Source: G051903925 sp051903925 (GTDB lineage: Bacteria > Pseudomonadota > Alphaproteobacteria > Zavarziniales > Zavarziniaceae). Taken from it: 64,000 nt of DNA. Positions 52,201 to 60,839 of this stretch are shown piece after piece (position 1 is the stretch's first letter; each line of letters starts with the position of its first letter). The stretch is taken from assembly GCF_051903925.1 (NCBI RefSeq), contig NZ_CP173678.1:1798001-1862000 (forward strand). Reading direction: 5' to 3'. Under the pieces are notes generated by a model. That model ran no database searches and was not told the origin of the DNA. It worked only from the letters and a program-made list of their open reading frames with translations. The position numbers and the translations under genes are program-made.

Positions 52201-53127
52201 ATGGTAGATCAGAGCATGGCCGCAGGGGCCGCCACCGCCGATGAGGCGGCCGTCGGCGATTATTTCGCGCTGCTGAAGCCGCGCGTGATGACGCTTGTCG
52301 TCTTCACTGGCCTGGTCGGCCTGGTTATGGCGCCGGGCACCCTGCATCCGATCCTGGCGCTCACGGCCCTGCTCTGCATTGGTGTCGGCGCGGGCGCTGC
52401 CGGCTGTCTCAACATGTGGTGGGAGTCGGACCTCGATTCCGCCATGGAGCGCACAGCGGCGCGACCCATCCCCGCCGGCCGCGTCGGGCGGGACGAGGCG
52501 CTGGGCTTTGGCGTCACCCTTTCGGTCGCCTCGGTCGTGGTCATGGACCTGGCCACCAACCACGTCGCCGCGGCGCTGCTGGCGCTGGCGATCGTCTTCT
52601 ATGTCGGCGTCTATACCATGGTGCTGAAGCGCCGGACGCCGCAGAACATCGTCATTGGCGGGGCGGCCGGCGCGCTGCCCCCAATGATCGGCTGGGCCGC
52701 CGTGACCGGCAGTCTGTCGATCGAGCCGATCGTGCTGTTCGCCATCATCTTCTTCTGGACGCCGCCGCACTTCTGGGCGCTGGCCCTGCTGCGCGCCCAC
52801 GAATACGCCCGGGCCGGCGTCCCGATGCTGCCCTGCGTCGCCGGCGACGACGTCACCCGGCGCCAGATCGTGGTCTATACCCTGCTGGTTTCGCCGCTTG
52901 CCCTGGCGCCGACGCTGATGGGCTTTGCCGGGCCGCTCTATGGTGCGGTCGCTGGCGTGCTGGGTGCCGCGTTCATCGTGCTGGCGCTGCGCCTGGCGCG
53001 GGATGGCGCGCGTCGCCAGGCGGTGCAGATGTTCGCCTTCTCGATCCTGTACCTGTTCGCGCTGTTCGCGACCCTGCTGGCCGAATACGCCCTGGGCCTG
53101 CCGACCAGCGGCTGGTCGCTGGGCTGA
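52201..53127 (+). CDS. ctaB: Heme O synthase (protoheme IX farnesyltransferase)
   Basis: A 308-residue polytopic prenyltransferase of the UbiA family that adds farnesyl to heme b. The metal/prenyl motif is WWESDLDSAMERTAARPIP near residue 80, and the second Asp-rich region is around DDVTRR. About eight membrane helices are present. The ATG at 52201 follows AGGG at 6 bases; upstream TTG and GTG codons are less likely. It lies in the cox operon and supplies heme O for heme A made elsewhere. Confidence 0.95.
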   Translation: MVDQSMAAGAATADEAAVGDYFALLKPRVMTLVVFTGLVGLVMAPGTLHPILALTALLCIGVGAGAAGCLNMWWESDLDSAMERTAARPIPAGRVGRDEALGFGVTLSVASVVVMDLATNHVAAALLALAIVFYVGVYTMVLKRRTPQNIVIGGAAGALPPMIGWAAVTGSLSIEPIVLFAIIFFWTPPHFWALALLRAHEYARAGVPMLPCVAGDDVTRRQIVVYTLLVSPLALAPTLMGFAGPLYGAVAGVLGAAFIVLALRLARDGARRQAVQMFAFSILYLFALFATLLAEYALGLPTSGWSLG

Positions 53128-53137
53128 GGACGGCGCG

Positions 53138-53263
53138 ATGCCAGTCAGCGAGATGCATCGCAAGCGGCGAACGCGGAACTATGTGGTGGCAGGCATCCTC
53201 GTGGGCCTGGTCGTCCTGTTCTTCGCGATCTCGATCGCCAAGATGAGCGGGAGCGCGCCATGA
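53138..53263 (+). CDS. Small CoxF-like membrane protein
   Basis: A 41-residue protein with a basic start (MHRKRRTRNYVVAG) and one membrane helix (VVAGILVGLVVLFFAISIA). This position, between ctaB and ctaG, and this shape match the small CoxF-type proteins of alphaproteobacterial cox operons. Its function is not established. The stop overlaps the ctaG ATG as ATGA. It begins 10 bases after ctaB. Confidence 0.75.
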   Translation: MPVSEMHRKRRTRNYVVAGILVGLVVLFFAISIAKMSGSAP

Positions 53264-53841
53264 ACCGTCATACCCGCCTGGGCCTGATCGTCGGCGCCGT
53301 GCCGGTCCTGATGCTGGGCCTCGCCTATGCCAGCGTACCGCTCTACGAGCTGTTCTGCCGGGTGACAGGCTTTGCCGGCACGCCGGTCCGCGCGGCCCTG
53401 GCCCCCGGTGCCGTGGGCGACCGCAAGATCACGGTCCGCTTTGACGCCAATACCGATCCCGGCCTGCCCTGGCGTTTCCATGCCGAGCAGGCGACGATGA
53501 CGGTCGCGGTGGGCGAGGATCGCCTCGCCTTCTACAAGGCCGAGAACCTGACCGATGGCCCGGTGATGGGTCGCGCGACCTACAACGTCGTGCCGGAAAA
53601 GGCCTCGCCCTATTTTGCCAAGATCGCCTGCTTCTGCTTCGACGAGCAGACGCTGCAGGCCAACCAGTCCGTCGACATGCCGGTCAGCTTCTTCATCGAT
53701 CCGGCAATCAACGACGATCCGAACCTGGACGGTCTGACGACCGTCACCTTGAGCTACACATTCTTCCGGGCCACCGACGACCCGGCGCTGAAAGCGGCTG
53801 GCCAGAAGGCCGCGGCAGCGTCGCCGGCGGCGGTCAACTGA
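53260..53841 (+). CDS. ctaG: Cytochrome c oxidase assembly protein CtaG (Cox11 type)
   Basis: A 193-residue copper chaperone that inserts CuB in subunit I. A single N-terminal membrane helix precedes VPLYELFCRVTGFAGT, and the periplasmic domain carries IACFCFDEQTL, the CFCF copper motif. The beta-rich body (MPVSFFIDPAI, VTLSYTFF) is typical. It overlaps the preceding small gene by four bases and precedes coxC by 13 bases. Confidence 0.95.
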   Translation: MNRHTRLGLIVGAVPVLMLGLAYASVPLYELFCRVTGFAGTPVRAALAPGAVGDRKITVRFDANTDPGLPWRFHAEQATMTVAVGEDRLAFYKAENLTDGPVMGRATYNVVPEKASPYFAKIACFCFDEQTLQANQSVDMPVSFFIDPAINDDPNLDGLTTVTLSYTFFRATDDPALKAAGQKAAAASPAAVN

Positions 53842-53854
53842 GCGGGGCAACACG

Positions 53855-54745
53855 ATGGCGAACGCAGCAAGAGGTCACGACTACCATCTGGTCGATCCCA
53901 GCCCCTGGCCCCTTCTGGGGTCGATCGGGGCGCTGATCCTGATGGTGGGTGCCGTCCATTTCATGCACCCCGAGTCCTTCCTGGCCTTCCTGCCCAGCTT
54001 CCCCGGCGTGGGCGCGGCCTGGCTGATGCTGCTGGGCCTGCTGGTCGTGCTCTACACGATGCTGGTCTGGTGGAAGGACGTGATCCACGAATCCGTGGTG
54101 CGCGGCGACCATACCCCGGTCGTGAAGCTGGGCCTGCGCTATGGCATGGTCCTGTTCATCATGTCCGAGGTGATGTTCTTCGTCGCCTGGTTCTGGGCGT
54201 ACATCCACTCGGCCATCCACCACAGCCAGTTCATGGGCACGCAGTGGCCGCCGGTCGGGATCGAGACGTTCGATCCCTGGCACCTGCCGCTGCTCAACAC
54301 GGTGATCCTGCTGACCTCCGGCACCACCGTGACCTGGGCCCATCACGCCGTGATGCACGGCGACAAGAAGGGCCTGATCCAGGGGCTGTGGCTGACCGTG
54401 ATCCTGGGCGCGTTCTTCAGCGTGGTTCAGGCCTATGAGTACAGCCATGCGGCCTTCACCTTCGGCGGCACCAATCCGAACCAGATCTATGGCAGCACCT
54501 TCTACATGGCGACCGGCTTCCACGGCTTCCATGTGCTGGTCGGCACCATCTTCCTGGCCGTCTGCCTGGTCCGCGCCTACAAGGATCAGCTGACGCCGAC
54601 CCGTCATTTCGGGTTCGAGGCGGCGGCCTGGTACTGGCACTTCGTCGACGTGGTCTGGCTGATCCTGTTCGCCATGATCTATGTCTGGGGCGAGGTGCCG
54701 CGGATGGCCGTGCTGGTGCCGGACCATCCGATCCCGGGTCTTTGA
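53855..54745 (+). CDS. ctaE: Cytochrome c oxidase subunit III
   Basis: A 296-residue seven-helix subunit III. The conserved Glu-containing helix is FIMSEVMFFVAWFWAYIH, with the phospholipid-contact Glu. NTVILLTSGTTVTWAHHAVMHGDKKG and GFHGFHVLVGTIFL are typical. The C terminus ends with VWLILFAMIYVWG. Its stop overlaps the next ATG by one base (TGATG). Also called coxC. Confidence 0.95.
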   Translation: MANAARGHDYHLVDPSPWPLLGSIGALILMVGAVHFMHPESFLAFLPSFPGVGAAWLMLLGLLVVLYTMLVWWKDVIHESVVRGDHTPVVKLGLRYGMVLFIMSEVMFFVAWFWAYIHSAIHHSQFMGTQWPPVGIETFDPWHLPLLNTVILLTSGTTVTWAHHAVMHGDKKGLIQGLWLTVILGAFFSVVQAYEYSHAAFTFGGTNPNQIYGSTFYMATGFHGFHVLVGTIFLAVCLVRAYKDQLTPTRHFGFEAAAWYWHFVDVVWLILFAMIYVWGEVPRMAVLVPDHPIPGL

Positions 54746-55104
54746 TGACCCGCCCGCCGGTCCTGGTGGCGGCCCTGACCGGCCGCTGCCCGGACTGCGG
54801 GCAGGGGCCGCTGTTCAAGGGCCTTCTGGAGATCCGGGAACAGTGCCCGGTCTGTGGCCTTGAGTACCGCGGGGCGGAATCGGGAGACGGCCCCGCGGTC
54901 CTTGTCTTGTTCCTTGTCTCCATCCTCGTCCTTGGCTTCGCCCTGTGGGTGGAGTTCCGGTTCGAGCCGCCGCTGTGGGTCCATGTCGTGATCCTGGTCC
55001 CCCTGGTCAGCCTTCTGTCCATCGGGCTGCTGCGGCCGGTCAAGGCCGCCTTCGTCATCCTTCAGCATCGCAATCAGGCATTCGATCATGGTCGCCCCGA
55101 CTGA
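54745..55104 (+). CDS. DUF983 family protein
   Basis: A 119-residue protein with a zinc-ribbon-like Cys pattern (GRCPDCGQGPLF and QCPVCGLEY) followed by two membrane helices (about residues 55-75 and 80-100). DUF983 genes are common in alphaproteobacterial cox operons between subunit III and SURF1; the function is unknown. The C-terminal end overlaps the SURF1 start by 17 bases. Confidence 0.88.
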   Translation: MTRPPVLVAALTGRCPDCGQGPLFKGLLEIREQCPVCGLEYRGAESGDGPAVLVLFLVSILVLGFALWVEFRFEPPLWVHVVILVPLVSLLSIGLLRPVKAAFVILQHRNQAFDHGRPD

Positions 55105-55834
55105 CGGTGCAGGACCGGCCCCCCTGCCGGCGCCGCGCATGCGTTTCCGTCCCCGCCTCGTCCCCGCGCTGTTCGCGGGGCTTGCCCTGCTGATCCTGCT
55201 TGGCCTCGGGACCTGGCAGGTCTATCGCGGCGAGCAGAAGGCCGTGCTGCTGGAGGCGATCGCCGCGGCAACGGCACAGCCGCCCATCGACCTGCCCCCC
55301 AATCCCCAGATCGACGGCGCCGCCCTGCGCTTCCGTCCGGTCAAGGTGACCGGCACCTTCGACCATGCGCGGGAGTTCCACCTCTTCGCCCACACGATCG
55401 GTGGCGATTCCGGGTGGCAGGTCATCACGCCGCTGCAGCGACCGGACGGCTCGTGGATCCTGGTCAACCGCGGCTGGGTCCCGGAGGAGATGAAGGACGC
55501 CTCGCTGCGGCCGGAGGGCCAGGTGAGCGGGCCGGTGACGATCACCGGCCTGGTCCAGGTGCCATGGCAGCAGGGCTGGTTCGTGCCCGATTCCGATCCT
55601 GTCCGGAACCTCTACTTCTTCGGCGATCTCGCGACGATGCAGGCGACCTTCGGCCAGCCCGTCGCCCCTGTCTTTGTCGAGGCGGACAAGTCGCCCAACC
55701 CTGGCGGCCTGCCGGTCGGCGGGCAGACCAAGATTCGCATCCCCAACGACCATGCCCAGTATGCGATCACGTGGTACGGCCTGGCGCTGGGCCTGGTCGT
55801 GATGTTCTACCTGGCCAGCCGGAAGCCCGAATGA
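55088..55834 (+). CDS. surf1: SURF1 family cytochrome oxidase assembly protein
   Basis: A 248-residue SURF1 protein with two membrane helices, about residues 28-48 and at the C terminus (AITWYGLALGLVVMFYLA). Family blocks include LGLGTWQVYRGEQK, FDHAREFHLFAHT, WILVNRGWVPEEM and NDHAQYAITWYGLAL. SURF1 helps form the heme a3 site in subunit I. It overlaps the preceding gene and its stop overlaps the next ATG (ATGA). Confidence 0.93.
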   Translation: MVAPTDGAGPAPLPAPRMRFRPRLVPALFAGLALLILLGLGTWQVYRGEQKAVLLEAIAAATAQPPIDLPPNPQIDGAALRFRPVKVTGTFDHAREFHLFAHTIGGDSGWQVITPLQRPDGSWILVNRGWVPEEMKDASLRPEGQVSGPVTITGLVQVPWQQGWFVPDSDPVRNLYFFGDLATMQATFGQPVAPVFVEADKSPNPGGLPVGGQTKIRIPNDHAQYAITWYGLALGLVVMFYLASRKPE

Positions 55835-57357
55835 ACGCCAGCGCGCTGCCCCCTCGGGCCAACGATCCCTATGCCCGGCTGGAGCAGCGCTTCCGCCGCA
55901 TTGCGCACCTGGGCGGTGCTGCCGCGATCCTGGACTGGGACAGCGCCGTCATGATGCCGCCCGGCGGGGCGGAGGCACGCGGTAACCAGCTTTCCGCCCT
56001 GAAGCTGACCATGCACGAGCTGATCACCGATCCGGCGGTCGGCGACCTGCTCGACGCGGCAGAGGCCGCGCCCCCCAACGACCCCTGGTGCGCGGCCAAC
56101 CTGGGCCTGATGCGGCGGCAATGGCGCCATGCCAACGCCCTCCCGGCCGATCTGGTCGAGGCCCTGTCCCATGCCGGCCATGCCTGCGAGATGACCTGGC
56201 GCGCGGCACGCCAGGCCGACGACTTCAAGAGCCTGGCGCCGTCGTTCGGCCACCTGCTCGGCCTGGTGCGTCAGGCCGCAACCGCCAAGGCGGAGGCTTT
56301 TGGCACCAGCCGCTATGACGCGCTGCTGGACGAGTACGAGCCGGGCGGCTCCTCCGCCGTGATCGACGGCCTCTTCGCCGAACTGGAGGCGGAACTGCCC
56401 GACTTGCTGGACCGGATCATGGCCGCGCAGGCGTCGGCACCGGCGGCCGAGGTTCCGGAAGGCCCGTTTTCAGTGGAGGCGCAGACGGCGCTGGGCCGGC
56501 GGTGCCTGGGCCTGCTGGGCTTCGACGCGGAGCATGGGCGCCTGGACGTCAGCCTGCACCCCTTCACCGGCGGCGTGCCGGACGACGTGCGCATCACCAC
56601 GCGCTATGCCACCAGCGACTTCACGCGCAGCCTGATGGGGACGATCCACGAGACGGGCCACGCGCTGTACGAGCGTGGCCTGCCGCTGCGCTGGCGCGAC
56701 CAGCCGGTGGGCCAGGCGCGCGGCATGGCGCTGCACGAGAGCCAGTCCCTGATCCTGGAGATGCAGGCCTGCCGCTCCACCGAGTTCGTGCGCCTGCTGG
56801 CGGGCCTGGCGCAGGAGGGCTTTGGCCGTGCCGACGATCGCACGCTGCAGCCGGACAACCTGGTTCGGCTCTACCGAAAGGTGCAGCCCGGCCTGATCCG
56901 CGTGGATGCGGACGAGGTGACCTATCCCCTGCACGTCATCCTGCGCTACCGCCTGGAGCGGGCGATGATCGATGGCAGCCTGGAGATCCCCGACCTGCCC
57001 GGGGCCTGGCGGGAGGGCATGCGCGACCTGTTGGGCATCGTGCCGCCCGACGACCGCGACGGCTGCATGCAGGATATCCACTGGCCATCGGGTTCGTTCG
57101 GCTATTTCCCCACCTACACCATGGGGGCTCTGGGGGCGGCGCAACTGTTCCGCGCGGCACGCGTGGCGCTGCCCGGCCTGCTGGATGCGATCGGCCGCGG
57201 CGATTTCCAGCCCCTGGTCGGCTGGCTGCGCCAACACGTCCACGGCATTGGGTCGCTGGACTCGACCGATGGGGTCATGACACGGGCCACGGGCGCCCCC
57301 CTGGGCACGGCGGCATTCCTGGCCCATCTGCGCGGCCGGTATCTGCCAACCGCCTGA
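55831..57357 (+). CDS. M32 family metallocarboxypeptidase (Taq-type)
   Basis: A 508-residue zinc carboxypeptidase of the M32 family. The metal site is HETGH at residues 273-277, with the distal Glu in HESQSLILE; DVRITTRY and HPFTGGVPDDVR are the other family marks. It cleaves single C-terminal residues from peptides with broad specificity. Its ATG overlaps the SURF1 stop by four bases, so it ends the cox unit although its link to respiration is unclear. The 257 bases to the next gene hold no feature I can name. Confidence 0.93.
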   Translation: MNASALPPRANDPYARLEQRFRRIAHLGGAAAILDWDSAVMMPPGGAEARGNQLSALKLTMHELITDPAVGDLLDAAEAAPPNDPWCAANLGLMRRQWRHANALPADLVEALSHAGHACEMTWRAARQADDFKSLAPSFGHLLGLVRQAATAKAEAFGTSRYDALLDEYEPGGSSAVIDGLFAELEAELPDLLDRIMAAQASAPAAEVPEGPFSVEAQTALGRRCLGLLGFDAEHGRLDVSLHPFTGGVPDDVRITTRYATSDFTRSLMGTIHETGHALYERGLPLRWRDQPVGQARGMALHESQSLILEMQACRSTEFVRLLAGLAQEGFGRADDRTLQPDNLVRLYRKVQPGLIRVDADEVTYPLHVILRYRLERAMIDGSLEIPDLPGAWREGMRDLLGIVPPDDRDGCMQDIHWPSGSFGYFPTYTMGALGAAQLFRAARVALPGLLDAIGRGDFQPLVGWLRQHVHGIGSLDSTDGVMTRATGAPLGTAAFLAHLRGRYLPTA

Positions 57358-57614
57358 TTCCTGAGGCAAATCGTCGCGACACGCATCGCCCGTGCCGTTT
57401 CTGGGATTGGCGTCGGATCCGGCTGACCGGGATCCGCAAATAACATGGCCGTGAGGTCAACAAGTCGTTAATCCTTTAAGCGAAGTCTCATCCCATATCG
57501 GATTGGGAAACGCTCGGGAATGAACGTGCGCGGCATGGGAAACAGGGACCGGGGCGCGGGCTTCGCGTCCTGCGTGTTGTCCCGTCGCGTGCCCGCCCGG
57601 CAGGGTCGGGGCTC

Positions 57615-58127
57615 ATGAGCGCCATGCGCGTCAGCGAGGTGCAGACAGGCGAAGGGGTGAACGCTGCCCTGGTCAGCCTGATGCTGGGGACCAAGGACGG
57701 TCCGGTGGGCCTCGCCTTCGCCCTGGCCTTGGCCCGGCCGCGCCCGGGCTTCGGCAATGTCCTCGCCACCCTGCGGCCACAGGTTCCGTGCAAGCCGCCG
57801 ACCCTGTTCGTCAGCCGGGTCGAGATGCGGGATGTCGCCTATCACCGCATGGTCATGGGCCCCGCCCAGATCGGCGTCGCGCGCGGCCTGCAGGAGGCGA
57901 TCAATCAGGGCCACCTGCCGCCCATGGCACCCGAAGGCTGGGTGGGCATTGCGACAGTCGCGGTCGACCCCGGCGCCGACGATGCCGACCTTCTTTATCG
58001 AAACCATCTGGTCGCCGCGCGCGAATCGATCGTCAGGGCGCTGCGCTCCGGCTTCGACCACGCGGCATTGAGCGAGGCCGCGGCGGGTCCGTTCAACGAC
58101 TATTATGTGCCGCCGGTGTCGCCATGA
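57615..58127 (+). CDS. Fae-family (formaldehyde-activating enzyme-like) protein lacking the catalytic His
   Basis: A 170-residue protein of the Fae family, which in methylotrophs condenses formaldehyde with tetrahydromethanopterin. Family blocks: VQTGEGVNAALVSLMLGTKDGPVG, LRPQVPCKPPTLFVSRVEMRD, MGPAQIGVARGLQEAI and the tail NHLVAARESIVRAL. In true Fae the first block is GDGNEVAHID, with a catalytic His. Here Leu 19 occupies that position and Ser 21 the following Asp. It is therefore probably not a formaldehyde activator. No other H4MPT-pathway gene is present. It starts at ATG 57615 with a weak ribosome site. Confidence 0.8.
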   Translation: MSAMRVSEVQTGEGVNAALVSLMLGTKDGPVGLAFALALARPRPGFGNVLATLRPQVPCKPPTLFVSRVEMRDVAYHRMVMGPAQIGVARGLQEAINQGHLPPMAPEGWVGIATVAVDPGADDADLLYRNHLVAARESIVRALRSGFDHAALSEAAAGPFNDYYVPPVSP

Positions 58128-58227
58128 TTTTGCGAACAATTAACCATTTACATGATCTGATCTCGGCGGCAGTAATACACAGAGAGAGGTGGGAATTACT
58201 TCCGATTTATGTAGGAGTTATCTAAAA
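58128..58227. promoter_or_regulatory. AT-rich leader upstream of DUF2336 gene
   Basis: This 100-base stretch is far richer in A and T than the rest of the window. It has TTAA at 58139-58142 and TTAC-N7-TTAT at 58195-58209, two mismatches from a CtrA box. An AGGAG lies about 11 bases before the DUF2336 ATG. A promoter is likely here, but I cannot assign elements with confidence. Confidence 0.4.
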
Positions 58228-59310
58228 ATGGTTGGATCGGAAGATACTCCGCTGGGCGGCCTGAAGCTGGAGACGCTGGAGCGCATGGGGCGCGACGCGA
58301 ATACGCGCCAGGCCCTGGTCGAGGTCGTGCCCAAGCTGCTGATCGACCAGACGCGACCGCTCAACTCCCGGGAGCGGGAGCTGATCGACGAGATCCTGCT
58401 GAAGCTGCTGGACGAGATCGCCTATTCGGTGCGCCGCGAACTGTCGCGTGCGCTGGCCGAGCGTCCGGATGCGCCGCCGGGCCTCGTCGCGGCCCTGGCC
58501 CGGGACGAGATAACGGTCGCGCGGCCGCTGCTCGAACGATGCCCGCTGCTCAACGATCCCGAACTGATCGACATCGCGGCGACGGCCACCCGGGCGCATC
58601 GCCTGGCCATGGCCGTGCGGCCCACCCTGTCGGAAGAGGTGACGGACGTCCTGATCGGGCGCAACGAGCGGGACGTGGTCCTGGCCCTGCTCTCGAACCA
58701 GGGCGCCGCGATCGGCAGCGACCGTCTGTCGGGCCTGGTGCGCGAGAGCGAGCGGGACGAGGCGCTGCGCAAGCCGCTGCTGATGCGGCAGGACCTGCCG
58801 CCGGAGCAGGCCTACCGCATGTTCTGGTGGGTTTCGTCGCTGCTGCGGCGCCAGATCATGCAGCGCTTCCCGGTCGACGCGAAGGTGATCGACGCGGCGC
58901 TGGAGACGGCGACCCATCGTGCCCTCACGGCCCAGTCCGAGGAGGCGACCCGCACCGCCAGCACGCTGCGCGGCGTTGCCATTCCCGACATGATCGGCTT
59001 TGTCCGTTCCGGGCGGATGGCGATGTTCATGGCGGCGCTGGCGGCCCGGGCCGGCATTGGCATCGAGACGGCGCGCCGTGTCGTGCTGGACGAAACGGGG
59101 GAGGCGTTGGGCATTGCCTGCCGCGGCATCGGCATGGACCGCAGCCAGTACGCCAGCGTGGCCTTGCTGATCAACTATGCCAACCTGGGCACCACGATGC
59201 GGCCGGAAGACGTCTCGCGCATCCTTGCCTTCTTCGACAGCGTCGGCCCCGACCAGGCGATGAACCTGATGCGCTTCTGGGACGCCAACCCGGCCGAAGC
59301 GCTGCACTGA
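58228..59310 (+). CDS. DUF2336 family protein
   Basis: A 360-residue, all-helical protein of DUF2336, which is mostly found in alphaproteobacteria and has no established function. It has repeating helix pairs such as RQALVEVVPKLLIDQTRPLN, REAL-type LARDEITVARPLLERCPLLNDPELI and LTEE-like PTLSEEVTDVLIGRNERDVV, suggesting a HEAT-like solenoid. No membrane segment or signal peptide. The ATG at 58228 was chosen for AGGAG upstream; a GTG at 58189 would add 13 residues. It is preceded by an AT-rich region that could hold a regulated promoter. Confidence 0.85.
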   Translation: MVGSEDTPLGGLKLETLERMGRDANTRQALVEVVPKLLIDQTRPLNSRERELIDEILLKLLDEIAYSVRRELSRALAERPDAPPGLVAALARDEITVARPLLERCPLLNDPELIDIAATATRAHRLAMAVRPTLSEEVTDVLIGRNERDVVLALLSNQGAAIGSDRLSGLVRESERDEALRKPLLMRQDLPPEQAYRMFWWVSSLLRRQIMQRFPVDAKVIDAALETATHRALTAQSEEATRTASTLRGVAIPDMIGFVRSGRMAMFMAALAARAGIGIETARRVVLDETGEALGIACRGIGMDRSQYASVALLINYANLGTTMRPEDVSRILAFFDSVGPDQAMNLMRFWDANPAEALH

Positions 59311-59317
59311 GCAGCCG

Positions 59318-59788
59318 CTACAGGAAGCCGATCCAGCGCCCGGCGACAAGCACCGCAAGCCAGGCCAGGGCGGACGCGCCGGCGCGCACCCGTACGCCAA
59401 GCCCCGGACTTGCCCCCGCCAGCATGGCGCGCCAGGCGGACCCGCCGTGCTGCAGCCCTGCATTCGCGACGGCGAAGGCGATCAGACCCAGTTTCCACAG
59501 GAATGCGGGATTGGCGATGTAGGCCTTGGGATTGACGCTGAACAGCCAGGCCCCGGTGAGTGCCGCCAGGCCCAGGCCAAGGGCCGCGCACCGGGCCAGG
59601 AAGGGCGCCAGCACGGGCAACGGCACCCGGCCCCACAATCCCGCCAGGCGCAGGTCCAGCGGCACGACCGCGCCGACCAGAAGTGCAATGCCCAGGATGT
59701 GCGCGGCGCTGACCAGCAGGTAGGCGGTGCCCGATTCCCGCAGCAGCACGGCTCCCGGCCACGCGGCCAGCCCCTCGACCCAACTCAT
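59318..59788 (-). CDS. Small DUF2214/DUF6644-like membrane protein
   Basis: A 156-residue inner-membrane protein with four or five hydrophobic helices (SGTAYLLVSAAHILGIALLVGAV, LAPFLARCAALGLGLAALTGAW, FLWKLGLIAFAVANAGL, ALAWLAVLVAGRW). His in AAHILG and in LQHGGS could bind heme, as suggested for related DUF families, but that is not shown. It is in one minus-strand set with the following exported protein (15 bases between them). Confidence 0.7.
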   Translation of the reverse strand: MSWVEGLAAWPGAVLLRESGTAYLLVSAAHILGIALLVGAVVPLDLRLAGLWGRVPLPVLAPFLARCAALGLGLAALTGAWLFSVNPKAYIANPAFLWKLGLIAFAVANAGLQHGGSAWRAMLAGASPGLGVRVRAGASALAWLAVLVAGRWIGFL

Positions 59789-59803
59789 GCAAGACAGGCC
59801 GTG

Positions 59804-60247
59804 CTAGAGCCGCTCGGGATAGAGGTCGTAGTTCTGCCCGTCCAGGGTGATGCGGACAGCCTTCATGTGCGGCTTGCCCGGTTCCCGACTGCGATTGCCA
59901 AGGACCAGGATGGCGTCACCCGGACGGGCCGTATCGCCGCGGAAGCCGGAGCGCTCCGTCTGCCGGGGATTGCCCAGGTCGACCTGCCAGACGGTGCCGT
60001 CCTCTGCCCGGACCTGCAGCGCGGGATGTGGCGGTGCCATCGAAATGGCCAATATCGTCCCGCGCAGCTCGGACTTCTCGGATTCGGCCCAGGACCAGCC
60101 ATGGTGGGCCAGGGCGGCACCGGCGGCGACGGGACTGGCCGCCAGGACGAATGCGGCCAGCACCCGGGGCATGAGTGCGGCCAGGATCCCGCCGGGCAGG
60201 AGCCGGGCAGACGGACGGGTGCCTTGAGGGGGGACGTGCACGGGCAT
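59804..60247 (-). CDS. DUF6152-type exported protein
   Basis: A 147-residue secreted protein. A hydrophobic signal segment (VLAAFVLAASPVAAGAALA) is followed by HHGWSWAESEKSELRGTI, the typical opening of DUF6152, then an OB-like beta domain (VWQVDLGNPRQTERSGF, MKAVRITLDGQ). The function is unknown; relatives often neighbour the small membrane protein type found here. The ATG at 60247 has AGGAA 5 bases upstream; an internal ATG at 60172 gives a shorter signal. The pair 59318-60247 is probably co-transcribed. Confidence 0.78.
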   Translation of the reverse strand: MPVHVPPQGTRPSARLLPGGILAALMPRVLAAFVLAASPVAAGAALAHHGWSWAESEKSELRGTILAISMAPPHPALQVRAEDGTVWQVDLGNPRQTERSGFRGDTARPGDAILVLGNRSREPGKPHMKAVRITLDGQNYDLYPERL

Positions 60248-60356
60248 GACGCTTCCTGCAAGTTGGGACGTTCGGCCGCTCCCGTCCCTGCCATTGCCTG
60301 TCCTACGCCGCGCGCCCCTGGGCTAGTCCCGCGGTCCGCGCCTGCTGCAGTCGACC

Positions 60357-60599
60357 TCAGGGGGCGCAGGGCTTGTCCCGATGCACCCGCGTCGCCTGCG
60401 GTGGATGCCTGGCCAGCAGGGCCGTGGGCCGGATCGGGCGGGGCACTAGGTTGCCGCCGCAATTGGGGCAGGTGCCGCCCAGGACCTGCTCCGCGCAGGC
60501 GGCGCAGAACGTGCACTCGAACGTGCAGATGCGGGCGTCGGGCGACTGCGGGGGCAGGTCGCGATCGCAGCATTCGCAATTGGGACGCAGCGCAAGCAT
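60357..60599 (-). CDS. DUF1272 family zinc-ribbon-like protein
   Basis: An 80-residue Cys-rich protein. The family block is MLALRPNCECCDRDLPP, with further metal-ligand pairs in CTFECTFCAACAE and TCPNCGGNL. It likely binds zinc through paired Cys; the function is unknown. The C-terminal 30 residues (RPIRPTALLARHPPQ) are variable. It is divergent from the SPFH gene. Confidence 0.85.
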   Translation of the reverse strand: MLALRPNCECCDRDLPPQSPDARICTFECTFCAACAEQVLGGTCPNCGGNLVPRPIRPTALLARHPPQATRVHRDKPCAP

Positions 60600-60839
60600 G
60601 GGTGTGCTCCGGAACGGGGAGACAGTTTGCCCCCGGGTCAGGCCCATCGCAAAGGTCACGCTGCCTGCATTCCGCGCCTGCGGGCCCGTAGGCGGGTCCC
60701 TGAGTTCGACGGATTGTGACGTTGCCCCTTGCGCCGGCCGCCCTTCGCGCGGCCTTCTGTTGCGGGATGCGCGCAACCGCCCCCCGCGCCCCGGCGCGGG
60801 CAGGGCGCGCGGATCCACCGAGCGGGAGACAGTCCGGAC

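Noticed and set aside
57465..57490. TTAA pair as a CtrA box before the Fae-like gene
   Set aside because: The two TTAA words are only four bases apart, not seven, and there is no other support.
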